In this document: positions 41,504-53,306 of the stretch, piece after piece
Position numbering within the stretch: the first letter of the stretch is position 1
Layout: each line of letters opens with the position of its first letter
Origin: Notospermus geniculatus
Taxonomy: Eukaryota > Nemertea > Pilidiophora > Heteronemertea > Lineidae
Direction: 5' to 3'
Assembly: GCA_002633025.1 (NCBI GenBank)
Contig: NMRB01000028.1
Location: 782,480 to 846,479 of the forward strand
DNA: 64,000 bases
Made by a program: the position numbers and the translations under genes
Notes under the pieces: generated by a model
The model's input: only the letters and a program-made list of their open reading frames with translations
What the model was told of the DNA's origin: nothing
The model's database searches: none

Positions 41504-44500
41504 ATGGCTGCAATATCTGGCCCAGGTGGTCCTCTAAAAACACCAATAGGGTACCTACAGGAAGTCTGCTCAAAGAGGGGTATTACACCACAGTATGATC
41601 TCATCGCCACCGAGGGCCATGTTCATGAACCAACGTTTGTTTTTAGGTGCCAAGCTGGAGAGTTTATGGCGACTGGTAAAGGTGAGTTTTCACGTGTTTG
41701 GGGCAAGATTCGCTGATCCTACCCTAGGCCTACTGACTGAGTCGCTTCGTTAATCAGGTCCCTTGAATATGCCCAGTTGCTAGCCAGTGGAAAGTCCTCA
41801 CACTGACAGATTTCTCAGAGGAATTAGAATTTCAGAAGATATCATGGGAGAAAAGTTGAGATTTTTTTTCATTTTCAGGGCCAAACAAGAAGACAGCTCG
41901 CCATGAAGCGGCCCAAGGAGTGTTGCAGCAAATGATAGCATCAGGGATACAGGGAATTGTAACTGAGGGAAATGAGAAACCCATGTAAGTAGGCTAGGCA
42001 AAGTTTAAGGCTACTTGGTCCTCAATTACAGGGTTCTGATCTCGAAGTACCGGTATGACATGAACTAGTCACAAGTGAATGTCTCCCGTCCAGTCTTTCA
42101 CCAATTTATTGGGCGACCTTAGAAGAAAATATTTGATGAAAGCTTGCCAATTCCCTTACAGGTTAATACCAGCCATACCTACCCTTCACGATGATGGCAT
42201 TGTTGGAAATCCAGTTGGACAGCTTCAAGAGTTGACACAGAAAAAGAAATGGTCACCTCCTATTTATGAATTTGCTCAAGAACAGGGGACAGGACATCCC
42301 CGGGAGTTTGTGTGCGTTGTGAAGCTGGGGAAGAAATTCAAAGAAGCAGGTATGGTTTTGGTATTTGCTCTCAAAGCAGCAAAGCGAAAGCAATTTGTGA
42401 TATGGGTGAAGGATGATGATCGGTGATCGGCGATCTGAAAAAGGAATTTCATAGATTTCTTGAAATGTTTCATCTCCTGCTTCACTTCACTTGATAGAGC
42501 AGCACCGCATCTTTAAAGATCAGGGTCAGTTCCTTGCCTGTTTTTATGATGAGTTGTATCATTTGGAGATGTGAGGATAGGGATGGAGTTTTGGCTCAAT
42601 GGGGAGCATCATTGTACCCTAATGCTGCAAGGGTGCCAGATGTGAGAGGTAATGGGTTCGAATCCCACAATAATCCTGCTTGCAACATGAACCAACACAC
42701 AGCATTCCAATATAATATAAACTACAGTACAGGTCACAATTGACATCCCTAAATTCGCGTAAGTTACGAGTAAGTTACGCAACAATTCACGAGCTATGTT
42801 ACGCGTAACTTACGAGGTGAGTTACGCGGTGAATTACGCGAATTTCGCTAGCTACGCAGTGATTTACGAGGCGAGTTACGCGATTTTGGCGAGTTATGCA
42901 GTGAGTTACGCGAAACCAAAGCTGTAAGTTACGCGTAACTTACGAGTAACTTACGCGAAGCCGTTTGGATGTTGTTTTGTGACCTGTACTGTATCACTTT
43001 GTAATCATCATTTTACTAATCATTGTTTAGGGACAGGAAAATCTAAGAAAGCAGCAAAGCGAAAGGCAGCACATCAGATGTTACACCGGATAAACCAGGG
43101 TGAAAATATCTGTCGGGAGGACATGGAACCTGATGATTTTGACGAGGATGCCCTCTCATTGGTAATCCCTGTTCTTATACCAGAGCATGCTTCATGCTTC
43201 GTCAATGTTGTCAGTTGATTTTGAGTACTGGTATCTTTCTCGTGGCTTATAGACAATGTAGCCTACCACAGCTCCTTCACTACCAGCAATTTGCTATGTG
43301 AAAATTCCAAGACATTCCGAATTGGAATGTCTATGATGAACATGCAGTTTATGACTTGAAAGCTCTATTGCCTGCCAGAGCTCACCCGTCAGTAGCTAGG
43401 TCACAATTTGAATGAGTGAAAGGGAGGAGGGCTTCAATAAGGTTGTGTTCAGAGTCTGTGTTCTCTGTGCTTGGTAGTGAATGAGTTTTCATCTCCTCCT
43501 TGAGTGTGATGTCCTCTGTCAAAACAAGTGCGCGAAACCCTTTCACTTTACTCACAGTTGGATGCTGGGCCCAGCTCTCCAGCAGCATGCTTTTGCAAAC
43601 CTAAAAGGTAAATTTCCATGAGTTTTGGAAAGTGCTGTTTTCCCCTGTCCAGAGGTTCACTGGCTTGAGAGCGAGTATCAAACAAGACAGCTCTGCAGGC
43701 AATGTGGGGGCAGGAAACTGGAGCCTGGAGAAGACCTGTGTTGTCTGGGAGAGTGACACTTTCTAAGTGAGAAATGGATCAAAGTTTGAATAATCAAGAA
43801 AATTTGATCAAATCTAAGGTAATGCACTTCATTCTTTTCACAGGCTGTTGAAGGGAAAACTAATGGCTACAAAGAAGGGAAGAAAACATCCTCGTTCAAA
43901 CTTCAGGGACAATTAAACCTTAAGATGAAAGTCTCGGGTGGAAAACAGCTGCATTTAGTGAAAAATCTCTCATGTAAAAATGATGATGCAGACTATTTAG
44001 CTATTGTGAAAACTTTGGGTGAGGAACAGAAGTTTGAGACAACATTTTTGGATTTGCCACAATGCCCTGACAGTAAGTAGGATATTCCAGTTTTGCCTGG
44101 TAAATAGGGTGTTCTGGTTTTGCCTAGTAAGTAGGATATTCTTGCCTAGTAAATCTAATTCCAGTTTTGCTTTTCATGTGGCCTATTTCGTTGAGTCCGG
44201 TACTTGGCAGTTTTTATGCCCCCTTATCACCACCCAGATCAATGAGAAAACTCATATGTGGAGGAACACCCAGACTGAATCCATTTCTACCTGCTTGCTG
44301 GGCAAAACACAACATTTGAATCAGTCGGATAATCAGCTACATGTACGAAGTGCCTTTGTCATGTTTGTGTTTGTGTTTCCTGGCATCATTTGTGTTCTTG
44401 TCTTCTGCTCCAGTTCTCCTGTCTGTTTGATGTGTTGCTTGTCCCCCTCCCCCCCAAAAAAACCTTACCAGTACGATTTATGATGCAATCCAGATTAATA

Positions 44501-44921
44501 CAAGATATACATAGTATTTGCATAGTGGTACCGGTAGATTGTTCGCAATGAAAGCATCACCTATCACTTCTGAGGTTCTCATCCTCCCATAGCAGGGCTT
44601 TGGTCTCGCTCCTCTTCATACACTTGCACACAAAGTTTGTGTGAGTGGATGAAGAGGAGCGAGGAAAGAACCCCTGCTGTGGGAGGATGGAGGTTCTGGG
44701 TTCAACAGATCACTTACTGAGAACACAGTCATTGTGTCCCAATACAAGTTATCAGCAGAGTTTTCTTGTCTTTTTCAGGCCCAGATTCATACATGTGTCT
44801 GATACAGCTCACAACAAGCCCAGCCACCGTCTGCCAGGGACAGGGATGCACACTTGAAGAGGCCCATAACCATGCTGCCAAGAGAGCCCTACAGTACATC
44901 AAAGTGATGTTAAAAAAGTGA
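41504..44921 (+). CDS. TRBP/PACT/Loquacious-type protein with three dsRNA-binding domains, 324 aa
   Basis: Six exons: 41504-41681, 41879-41984, 42162-42349, 43031-43161, 43844-44072, 44779-44921; phases close to exactly 324 aa. Domain 1 (about residues 13-82) starts KTPIGYLQE and ends with GPNKKTARHEAA. Domain 2 (about 111-180) has NPVGQLQEL, YEFAQEQG and TGKSKKAAKRKAA. Domain 3 (about 248-322) is divergent, lacks the basic KKxAK motif and ends ALQYIKVMLKK. This arrangement is that of the TARBP2/PRKRA/Loquacious family, which partners Dicer in small-RNA processing; domains 1 and 2 bind dsRNA and domain 3 mediates protein contacts. The ATG is in good context (GCATGG) right after a splice acceptor. 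TARBP2 versus PRKRA cannot be resolved by eye, so no symbol is given. Confidence 0.93.
42592..42680 (+). repeat. tRNA-derived SINE or tRNA pseudogene
   Basis: TGGCTCAATGG at 42592-42602 fits the polymerase III A box and GGTTCGAATCC at 42655-42665 is a consensus B box, about 53 bases apart. The stretch between them does not fold as a good cloverleaf, so a SINE head or tRNA pseudogene is more likely than a working tRNA. It lies in intron 3 of the dsRBD gene. Confidence 0.65.
42723..42993. mobile_element. Tc1/mariner-like MITE filled with TTACG words
   Basis: Ends TACAGTACAGGTCACAA and its exact reverse complement (17 bp); similarity continues inward through GACATCC and TTCGCGTAAGTTAC. Flanking TA at both ends fits a TA target duplication with an element starting CAGTACAGG, as in Tc1/mariner derivatives. 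The 270-bp interior consists almost entirely of variants of AAGTTACGCG and GTAACTTACGAG in both orientations. It lies in intron 3 of the dsRBD gene. Confidence 0.75.
44579..44690. repeat. Foldback element, copy 1 of a dispersed pair
   Basis: Nearly the whole 110 bp is one imperfect hairpin: ATCCTCCCATAGCAGGG at the left pairs with CCCTGCTGTGGGAGGAT at the right, and CTCGCTCCTCTTCAT with ATGAAGAGGAGCGAG. A related copy is at 52139-52244. It lies in the last intron of the dsRBD gene. Confidence 0.8.
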
Positions 44922-45469
44922 TTTTTTGTGTCAATTGTAGGAGGACCTTGAAGAACGCTGACGTCTTTTCAGATCACCGGTTACAATTTGGCAGTGACTG
45001 AAGCTGTACCGGTACCTCAGAGTTTTGCAAGTTGGCTCTTTGTGGTAAACCGACCTTCGTAGAAAACCGACCTGTTGTTTGTGTCAATGGTCTCAGTGTA
45101 ACTGAAGGGAAACCAACAGTGGTGAATGGGGATCATAACTATGATAGATGGCAGCACATCGTAACTAGGTCCTGGACAATGGACACCTTTTGCGTGGGAA
45201 ATTGATCAGGACCTGGATGTTACTTTCATTTCAAGTTTTAACCACTAGTGACACCTATTGAGGCAGTGGGTTATGGTCCTCATTGCCCAACTTGTACAAC
45301 GAAACCCGTATTTGGAGTGGCACCTTACAGACGGTGGAGCCTGGCTGAAACCAGTCACTGCTGGGATTCATTCTGTACCAATATGGTCTTCATCTGTCTC
45401 AAAGTACAGTCAGTTTTATGTCTGTGTTGATGGACACTGTGGTCTTTATACACTGCACAATACATCAAG

Positions 45470-45728
45470 GAGGGTTTACACGGTTCAACATCTGTTGAAA
45501 GGTGTTGAATGTTGAAAGGTGTTGGACATTGTTGAAACCTGTTAAACCATCTGAACCCCCTTTCAACACGGTCTTTCAACAGTTTTCAACATGACAACAG
45601 AAATAGGAACATGAAGCTATTTTGGCAACTTGTTGAAAGCTGTTGAAAGGGAGTTTAGATGGTTCAACAGGTTTCAACAACGTTCAACGCGTTTCAGCTT
45701 TCAACATGTTGTGAACCCCCCTTTACAC
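45470..45728. mobile_element. Inverted-repeat element filled with GTTGAAA words
   Basis: Left part (GGGTTTACACGGTTCAACA...) matches the reverse complement of the right part (...TGTGAACCCCCCTTTACAC) over about 80 bp, including TTGTTGAAACCTGTT. The whole 259 bp is made of GTTGAAA and TTTCAAC variants. It lies in the 3' UTR region of the dsRBD gene, so the mature transcript could fold here. Confidence 0.7.
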
Positions 45729-46309
45729 TTTTAAAATGCTTGGTACTTTGTCGCAATCAAGAAGCATCAGCCCAACATTGAAATTTTTATATTTTTTTGC
45801 ATATTTTCTGTGCTGTTGATGTTGCTTCTTAGTAGATGGCAATTGCTCGTATTCTCTTTGTTTTGAAAGTAATTTGCTTGTTTATTTGTATTTTAGTTAT
45901 TTACTTGTAAAATGACGGTGCACACAGAGTTGCTGATATTTGGCCTAGGTCTACCTATGGGGAGTTGGGATCAGCAGGGTTTGCAAAAAAGAAAGATATA
46001 TCTTTCTTTGTTAGTCAACCAATTTGTGCCACTTCATTACCATTTCTTGCAGCAGAAGCTCCAGACCTGCCTTTGTGTTTCTGTAAACCATGAAAAGTTT
46101 TGTGCATTTAAAAATGAATTCTTGTTTCTATGAATTCGTTATGGTGATTTCAACATTAAATCTAAAAGGACATATACAGTAATTCTTACAGAAATTTCAT
46201 TGTTTACAAAAATGTCTTTGTCACATGAATTAATAACTGCTATTGGAGAAACATGTAGATGTAATACTACTCGATACAAGTTTCGTCTGTATGTGAGTAT
46301 ACGTATTGG

Positions 46310-46315
46310 AATAAA
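46310..46315 (+). terminator. Candidate poly(A) signal of the dsRBD gene
   Basis: AATAAA, about 1.39 kb after the stop codon, in AT-rich sequence; the first clear plus-strand signal in this 3' region that I noticed. Confidence 0.5.
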
Positions 46316-46493
46316 TCAATGTATTTTTATGTCTTGAATCCTTTTCATTCTGTCAAATCGGTTTGGGGTTTGCAAATGTAGTGATTTAGTAAAAGATGAG
46401 CAGGGTTGCCATTTAAGAACCGGACTAACGCAGTGCCTGCAGCAAAGAAAACTTCCAAAGGGTGCTGGCCTACATCAGTACGTCGGTAAGATA

Positions 46494-46792
46494 TGCGGGT
46501 GATCCACCAACTTTACGACGAGTTTACGATTAGTTCACGACGCATTTGCGACTAGTTTACAACGAAAAATCATATCCGACGGATCAGCGTTCACGACGAG
46601 TTTGCAACTCGTTCACGACTGATCTCATCGTAAACTCATCGCAAACTAGTCATCAACAGAATTCAAACATGTTTGATTTGGTTCGGTGGATCAGCTTCAA
46701 TGTCACATTTCTTTACGATCAGTTTGCGATTCATTGATGACTGCCGTCGTGAACTAATCGTAAACTGATCGTAAAGTCGGTGGATCACCTGC
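46494..46792. mobile_element. MITE with about 48-bp inverted ends, filled with TTTACGA words
   Basis: Left end TGCGGGTGATCCACCAACTT and right end the reverse complement of TGCAGGTGATCCACCGACTT; matching continues through TTTACGATTAGTTCACGACG. The interior is made of variants of GTTTACGA, GTTCACGA and GTTTGCGA in both orientations. Length 299 bp, noncoding, between the dsRBD and RBMS genes. Confidence 0.75.
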
Positions 46793-49700
46793 AATAGATA
46801 GATGAAGGAGTCGGTAATGGATTCGATATGGTTGAGCCGAGTGTCATATATGGCATCATACATGAATTGGCCCACTCATTATCCAACAGGAGGAAACCAG
46901 AGTGCCTGGAGGAAACATTGTACTCTCAGAGTTATCTCTATCTCATGAAGAACGAGCCCGACAGGCCCCAATAAATTCACAACGCCTCCCTGGTGATAGG
47001 AATAAAGTTTGGAACATTCGTGCCGAGTGTCGTTAATCCATGGTTAAAACGATGAACCGACACACATAAGCTATGGAAAAAGAAAAACACAAGTTTCTAA
47101 TTCAACAAATTTAGAATTTATTCTCGTTTTCATGTTGCATTTTACAAGGGAAAACAACGGCAACCTGAAGGAGGCCACCCGAACTAAAATGTGTCTTTTC
47201 TCTTGTTAACATCACTCAAAAAAACAACTCATCATTCTCCATAAAATTGTCTCGAGCCAAGCCCTGCCCGTCCTGTCCCATAATATCTCGGTAAAAATCT
47301 TGGTTAATTCTTGGTTAAATACGATATTGTGTTTCAATGCATTACATGATTACTGACAGGTATAACAAAAGGCAGTTAAATACACGTATGTACATGTTGG
47401 TTATATAACTAGCATTTATCAAGCCCCGTACTTAGTTTTATCAATCATAGTACTGGTAGTGCCCTCTATGAGAGAAAGTATAAAGTCATTACCTAGAGAA
47501 CACCAGGCATTCCAAATACCAAAACACAAATATGGACAAAGGGTTAATATAATATTCTCACATATATTAAGATAGTGTCTGGGCATACAAACCTCGAGCG
47601 CAGTGCTCGTGTACATAGTAATGTATCGCAATGAAAAAGTACCAACCTCAATTTGTTCATACTTTTGACAATAAACAACGTATAAAGTTGTATTCTGTAC
47701 AAAAATGCCTCAAAAAACTACATAACATTGTTGGTGGGCGGACAGGGCTTCCTCAAGAAACTACAGGAAATATTATACAACAAGAGTACATCTAAAACTG
47801 CCTAATTCTGATTGGCTAATAAAGTGACCAATGATGTGGCTGTACAAAGACTACCGATTTCTGCACTACACTGCTAGACACGATATAGGTTATAGAACAT
47901 GGATACATGAAGCGGCGGTGCTGAGATGAAGGAGGATTACCACCCCGGGGAGAAATTCAACATCGAGATCGAACATGGGATCACGACGAAACAGGTTTCT
48001 TAAACACTACTTATGAAGGGTTTTGCAAGATTTTTGTACAAAAAATTAACTTAAATACTATGTACACAGTGTTCCATTTATGACTACCATCACACATCAC
48101 AAGAAATGCGACTACCATACCCACTAAGCGCCTTATATGGTACTATACATAAACCGTACAGCTAGAGTTGGATAAACATCTTTTAACACAAATATAATAA
48201 CAAAAATTACTTGCCGCTGTTACAAGTTTGGCTTAAAATATCAATTTAACCTGAATCGTCGGATTTTAACTTCGTTAGGATGTGAATTTCGCCGAGGGGT
48301 CTAAAAAGCATCTACACAGTTTATGACAAGAATCAAATTTATCTACAGACAATAGTTCGTGACATTTACTTTAGACCAATTAATAATTCCATGACAATTT
48401 TTTTGATGGAACTTTGCAAAAACGACAATTCCTGAATTTTGCCTTCTCCAGCTTTAATATTGCACGAGATTTAACGAGGTTTACAGACACCTCTCTATTA
48501 ATGGTTGACTGTTAATACCTAAGTAAAACAGACGTCTTTTTGGAGAAATACAAATCGCCAACGCTGGTACAGATTCTATAGGCCCAGAATTTGCCACTGC
48601 CAAACCACGGCTACTGTACAGAAGTGCTTAGTTGTATATATACGTGTTACCTAGAACTACGATACATGCAAGATTACGAGTTCGGTTCATGCACACCAGG
48701 TGCCTCTACCGTGCAAAGCAGAGTCATGTTTGACATTGAAAAGTTTGACTCACAAGGTACAAAACAGCCTTTAGTGAATCGGAATACTCATAACATCTCT
48801 AAACAACCATCAAAAATCCACAGGGGACACCCCAGGATTGTTTTTTTCTGGAATACAACCGACTGAAACTGTACCAGGATGGCGTAGGAATGACGTGCCA
48901 AGTTCCAATTTTTCTTTCTACAAGTATGTACAATGTCAGACTCTGACAAACTTTCCACTGAGGGAAAGATGCAAAAAATTAAAATCCAAAATGTGGCAGT
49001 AAAAACTGCCACACCCTACCCACTGAATTCTAAAACCATCTACGCATTAACTATATAGCGAACATGCAGAAAGGTGCAGTAAACATGACATGCTGTGAAA
49101 GGCTAAACTACGTGACCATGAACCATATGACAACAATGCATGAGACTAAATGAAGAAAATACAGCGCAAGCCACAAGTCCTCCTTGGGAAATGCGGTTAA
49201 TATCCATTCATGATGACATTACACATACTGTACAATTGAAATCAAATTGTTTGAAGAAAAAAAAACGTAACTAAACCTGAATTCGAGTTTCATCTACGAT
49301 ACGTTGATTATATATGTTTGACTACAGAAATGATGACGACTATCTACAAACGACGAGGGCCAGATAGGCAGGGGCCACATGAGAGATGGGTCCTAGGAAT
49401 ATCAGGCCAGACAGAATACAACATGATACTGGGGACTATCTACAGACGACAGTAAGTTTCACAATACCACCCGATTCCTTAGCAACCGAAACAGAACAAC
49501 CCACCCCCTACTGGCCAGAAACAGAACCACAAGGAGTCAGTAACAAGTCAAAATTCAACAACGCGATTGGTTGATCACTCCGCAGCTGGTAACAAGACAA
49601 CATTACCATGGTAACTGTATCACTCTGTGAGTACGGACAGCCCCTTAAAACTCCCCGCCTCATCTGGTAAGACTGTGTAGAACGTGAGGTAGCAATGTCT

Positions 49701-50010
49701 AAAACCATATGTTGGTCTAATGCACATTATCATAAAACAGCAGGAAAGCCCCACCTGAGGTGAGTGGGAGTGGCTAAATCTCAAGGTCAAAGTCAAACAA
49801 ATCTACAAGGACCTACAGATGTGTTTTAACTATGCACTCTTGGCAGTTCACCCGAGTTATAGCCGGGTATTCGGTATTAATCTACATTGAAATAAATTGG
49901 CAAATCGAATTGTGCACTGTGCAAAGAACTACATAACATGCTACAACTAGAATGGAAACACTCCGAATTTAGACACTGCCCCCCAGATGATTGCAAACCT
50001 CACTCCACGA

Positions 50011-50190
50011 CCTTCAGCGTCAAGGTCGTTTCTCCAAACCTCACTTTCCCACCTTCAGGTTCAAGGTCATTTCCGAACCAAGAGACTGACCTTCACGTTC
50101 AAGGTCATTTCTGAACCTAGAAACTGACCTTCAAGTTCAAGGTCATTTCTGAACCTAGAGATGACCTTCAGATTCAAGGTCATTTCTGAA
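50011..50190. repeat. 38-bp tandem repeat carrying TCAAGGTCA sites
   Basis: TCAAGGTCA (or TCAAGGTCG in the first) begins at 50020, 50061, 50099, 50137 and 50174, spacing 37-41 bp, each followed by TTTC and a GAACC/GAACA tail. Inverted TGACCTTCA sits just left of several copies. TCAAGGTCA is the extended half-site bound by ERR and SF-1/FTZ-F1 type nuclear receptors. Function is not shown; a plain minisatellite is possible. Confidence 0.8.
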
Positions 50191-52138
50191 CATCGAGATG
50201 GTGACCCAGAATCGTAAGTCCCACTGCCCCCTGCTGGTAGATTAATCCACTAAACTACCATATCCAAACCAAGCGGAGGGAGGCACCAAGATTTTTATGC
50301 ATTTGCCCCAAATTTAGCCATGTGACCTTCACCTACCGTGGAAAATATGGACACCCTGATGTAAGGACAGAAGACAGGGACATGATCTTCAGACTGTTCA
50401 GCCTACAATCACCTTGGAAGTTCACTACATATCCCCAATACACCACACCATCGCTAGGTCAAGTAGGGTTGGTGTCATCTCCCACAGAACCGTACTTCCG
50501 CCAACTTAAACTTGAGTGAAATGAGCACCGCAGCACAACGCAGAGGTATAAGTTTACCAAAATGGGACAATCGTAGTAACATTGCAAACAAGTTGAAACA
50601 ATAACCAGCCTAACTGGGCCAAAGGCAACCAACCACAACAAATAGTACAAAGCACGCAGCAGAATCATTATGTCACAGAAAGACAGGCTGATATTTGGAC
50701 CAATTTGACTGGCTAGATATATTGAAACTACACAACTGCCGCAGCCCATTTGGTTTGTAGACACACTGGAATGGACCAAGCCGCCCCAACATTTTTATAC
50801 TCGGCCAGTAGCAGCCGCCTACCACAAGCGAGAACTCAAAACAGCACTACCAAACCTCCCAAACGCGAAACTGAAAATATGATACAATAAGCCTTCGTTA
50901 TGTACACTTGCTCCCTCTGCTTAGTACATTTCTGTAATCAATTTCTACAGCATGTTTACACAGCTACGATTACGAGTTTCACGATGAAACTCACCCTCCC
51001 GATCTCCCTCCAGAATCTTTTCCTTTGGCATGTCAATTGCAATTGGTTCATCTATCTGTCCATTTCACTACATCATGAATTTGAAATACAGTGTCCCTCA
51101 CGTAACGTGCACACCAGCCATAGAACCATGCCACTTTCATACTTCAATAAAACGTCATTTTATCTTAAAACATGAATAAATAGCACTAGATATATATACG
51201 TTATGTGTACACAATGTATACGGTTATATATAGATAGATATAGTGTATCATGTACCACGTTTTCGGTAAAAACATTGCGTTGATAAGTTAACATATGTGA
51301 TCATCCACTGGATAACTTTTGGCAAAATAGCCCTGTGACAAAGTTTGGTAAAACACCAATAGATGGCAGTACAATACTCCCAGAGAAACGGGCAAGTGTA
51401 AAACAAGACATAAATACCAGTCAAGACGTAGGACTGGGATGTCTAAAATGGTATAGTATTCAGTTAAAGAATTACATTAAATGACCATACCATACTGTCC
51501 AGATCCGAAGTACATTCTAAAAAATAATTTGCTAACTTGCCCGCCAGGGGACGTCATATACATGTGTAAACTTTAACGAGCATTTTTTCTTGCGGTCGGT
51601 TCTACTTGAGATGCTAGCAATGTAAAATATTGTCCAATGGCGACCAAGTTGTGTTCTGTAGTCCACACCGCTGGTGGGACTACTAGCTTTCAGCAGTAAC
51701 AACTTTGATATACTTAGTATAGGTCTGATGGTAGTTATTTCCGATTATTATTATTATTTTAATTAACACAAACAAGGTTACATTTGTAGAAAGAAAACAA
51801 CAGCTAGCACCCTCTTTTGGGATAGTGCTCCACTAAACATAATTTCTACGTAAATAGTTTGAAAATGTGGCAGAAGTGACATGGGTCTATAGCTGGTGCA
51901 TCAGCCACAAACCTGACTTTAGGACAACATTCTTATGTCTCATGTACTACATACACTGCATGGTTATATTCATTAAACATCTAGAAAGCAAAGGAATTGG
52001 AAAATATCCCTGGTATTTTGAAGTTAGAGGCACTTTCTGAAGCAGCACTTTCTGAATTCACCTCCGAAGCTTGCCATACTAGAGCAGAATCAAACCCAAG
52101 ATGGGCCTAGCTGAACTTCCCCTTCTGAATCCATCCGT

Positions 52139-52244
52139 CATCCTCCGATAACAGAGCTTTATTCTTCCTCCTCTTCATGCACTCGCACTCCTTTGTGCGA
52201 GTGGATGAAGAGGAACAAGGTAAAACCCCTGCTGTGGGAGAATG
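52139..52244. repeat. Foldback element, copy 2 of a dispersed pair
   Basis: Shares CCTCTTCATNCACT, GTGGATGAAGAGGA and ACCCCTGCTGTGGGAG with 44579-44690 and has the same hairpin layout: left half pairs with right half across its full length. The internal tip (CACTCGCACTCCTTTGTGCGAGTG) pairs better than in copy 1. Confidence 0.8.
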
Positions 52245-53159
52245 CCATCCCTGGTTCCCCTTGTTTGGATTTATCAGTTGGCAATCTGCGTCATCATTTC
52301 AAAACTCCTGTCTAAGAAATGAATCAAAAATTTTGAGAATCCTGTTGGAACAATATCCCACTAAATCACAACCAGGATGTGAGTGAACACTTCTGATGCC
52401 ATTTCAAATCATGACAAAGATTGGCAGACACAAAAGACCAGGATTTGCTACAGACCACCCAGTTCACACCAACACCCTGAAGATGGTTCACACCACTGAC
52501 ACTACTGTTCACACCAAAGCCCAGAATCTCGTTCACACCAAGTTGTTCCTTCAAGCTGACTTCTGACAAGCTACAAAAACATCACCTAAGTTACACAATT
52601 AAACAATCACAAAAACAGGCCATAGACAATGTCAATGCGAATGATTTCAAAAGAAACTTGGCAACACATAACTGTCTCGGACCATTTCCAGTAGTAATAA
52701 GTGTAAAATGGTACTGAATAGTAATCATAATAATAAACAACCTCAAAAAATAGCTTTGGTGAAAGAAAGGAAATTATTCTGGGCACAGCTACAGTGTTTA
52801 CATGTTTTATAACTTGTTTAAAAGTGTAAAATGCTGCGTTACATAGTGGGTATGCTCTATGTACAGCTGGCTTGGCAATGTCTTGTAAAAATTCATCATA
52901 AAACAGAGTATCAGATGACGAGACAGTCAACACTGTGGACAACTTGGTCAGGAATCAAACGGTTTGTGGAGCAATTTCGACTACCGGTAACCTGCTATGA
53001 AGGACTCATGGAGCTGTGTTCAGTATACTTATGTCATCTTGATGTAAACTAGTTGCTGAAGTCTGTGGGCCACCACAGGTAGGTAGGAGGGGAACAGAAT
53101 GGGGAGAAATAGGACTGAACGTACAGGATAAACCAGGGTCCATATTCATAAAACTACTT

Positions 53160-53306
53160 TAGTCTAAGTGTGACACTTATCCTTTGTTCAACATTAACCC
53201 TATAACACCTGGAGGCACCCAATTATCAATGGCGCCTGCAGGTGTTATAAGGTTAACCCTATATCAGGTGTTGTAGGGTTAAAGATAAGTATCACACTTT
53301 GACTTA
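53160..53306. mobile_element. Nested inverted-repeat (MITE-like) element
   Basis: Outer arms: TAGTCTAAGTGTGACACTTA on the left pairs with the reverse complement on the right (GATAAGTATCACACTTTGACT). Inner arms TTAACCCTATAACACCTG (53194-53211) and CAGGTGTTATAAGGTTAA (53239-53256), followed by a third related copy, TTAACCCTATATCAGGTGTT. Noncoding. Confidence 0.65.

Noticed and set aside
42592-42680. Functional tRNA gene
   Set aside because: A and B boxes are present, but I could not fold acceptor and anticodon stems; a SINE head or pseudogene fits better.
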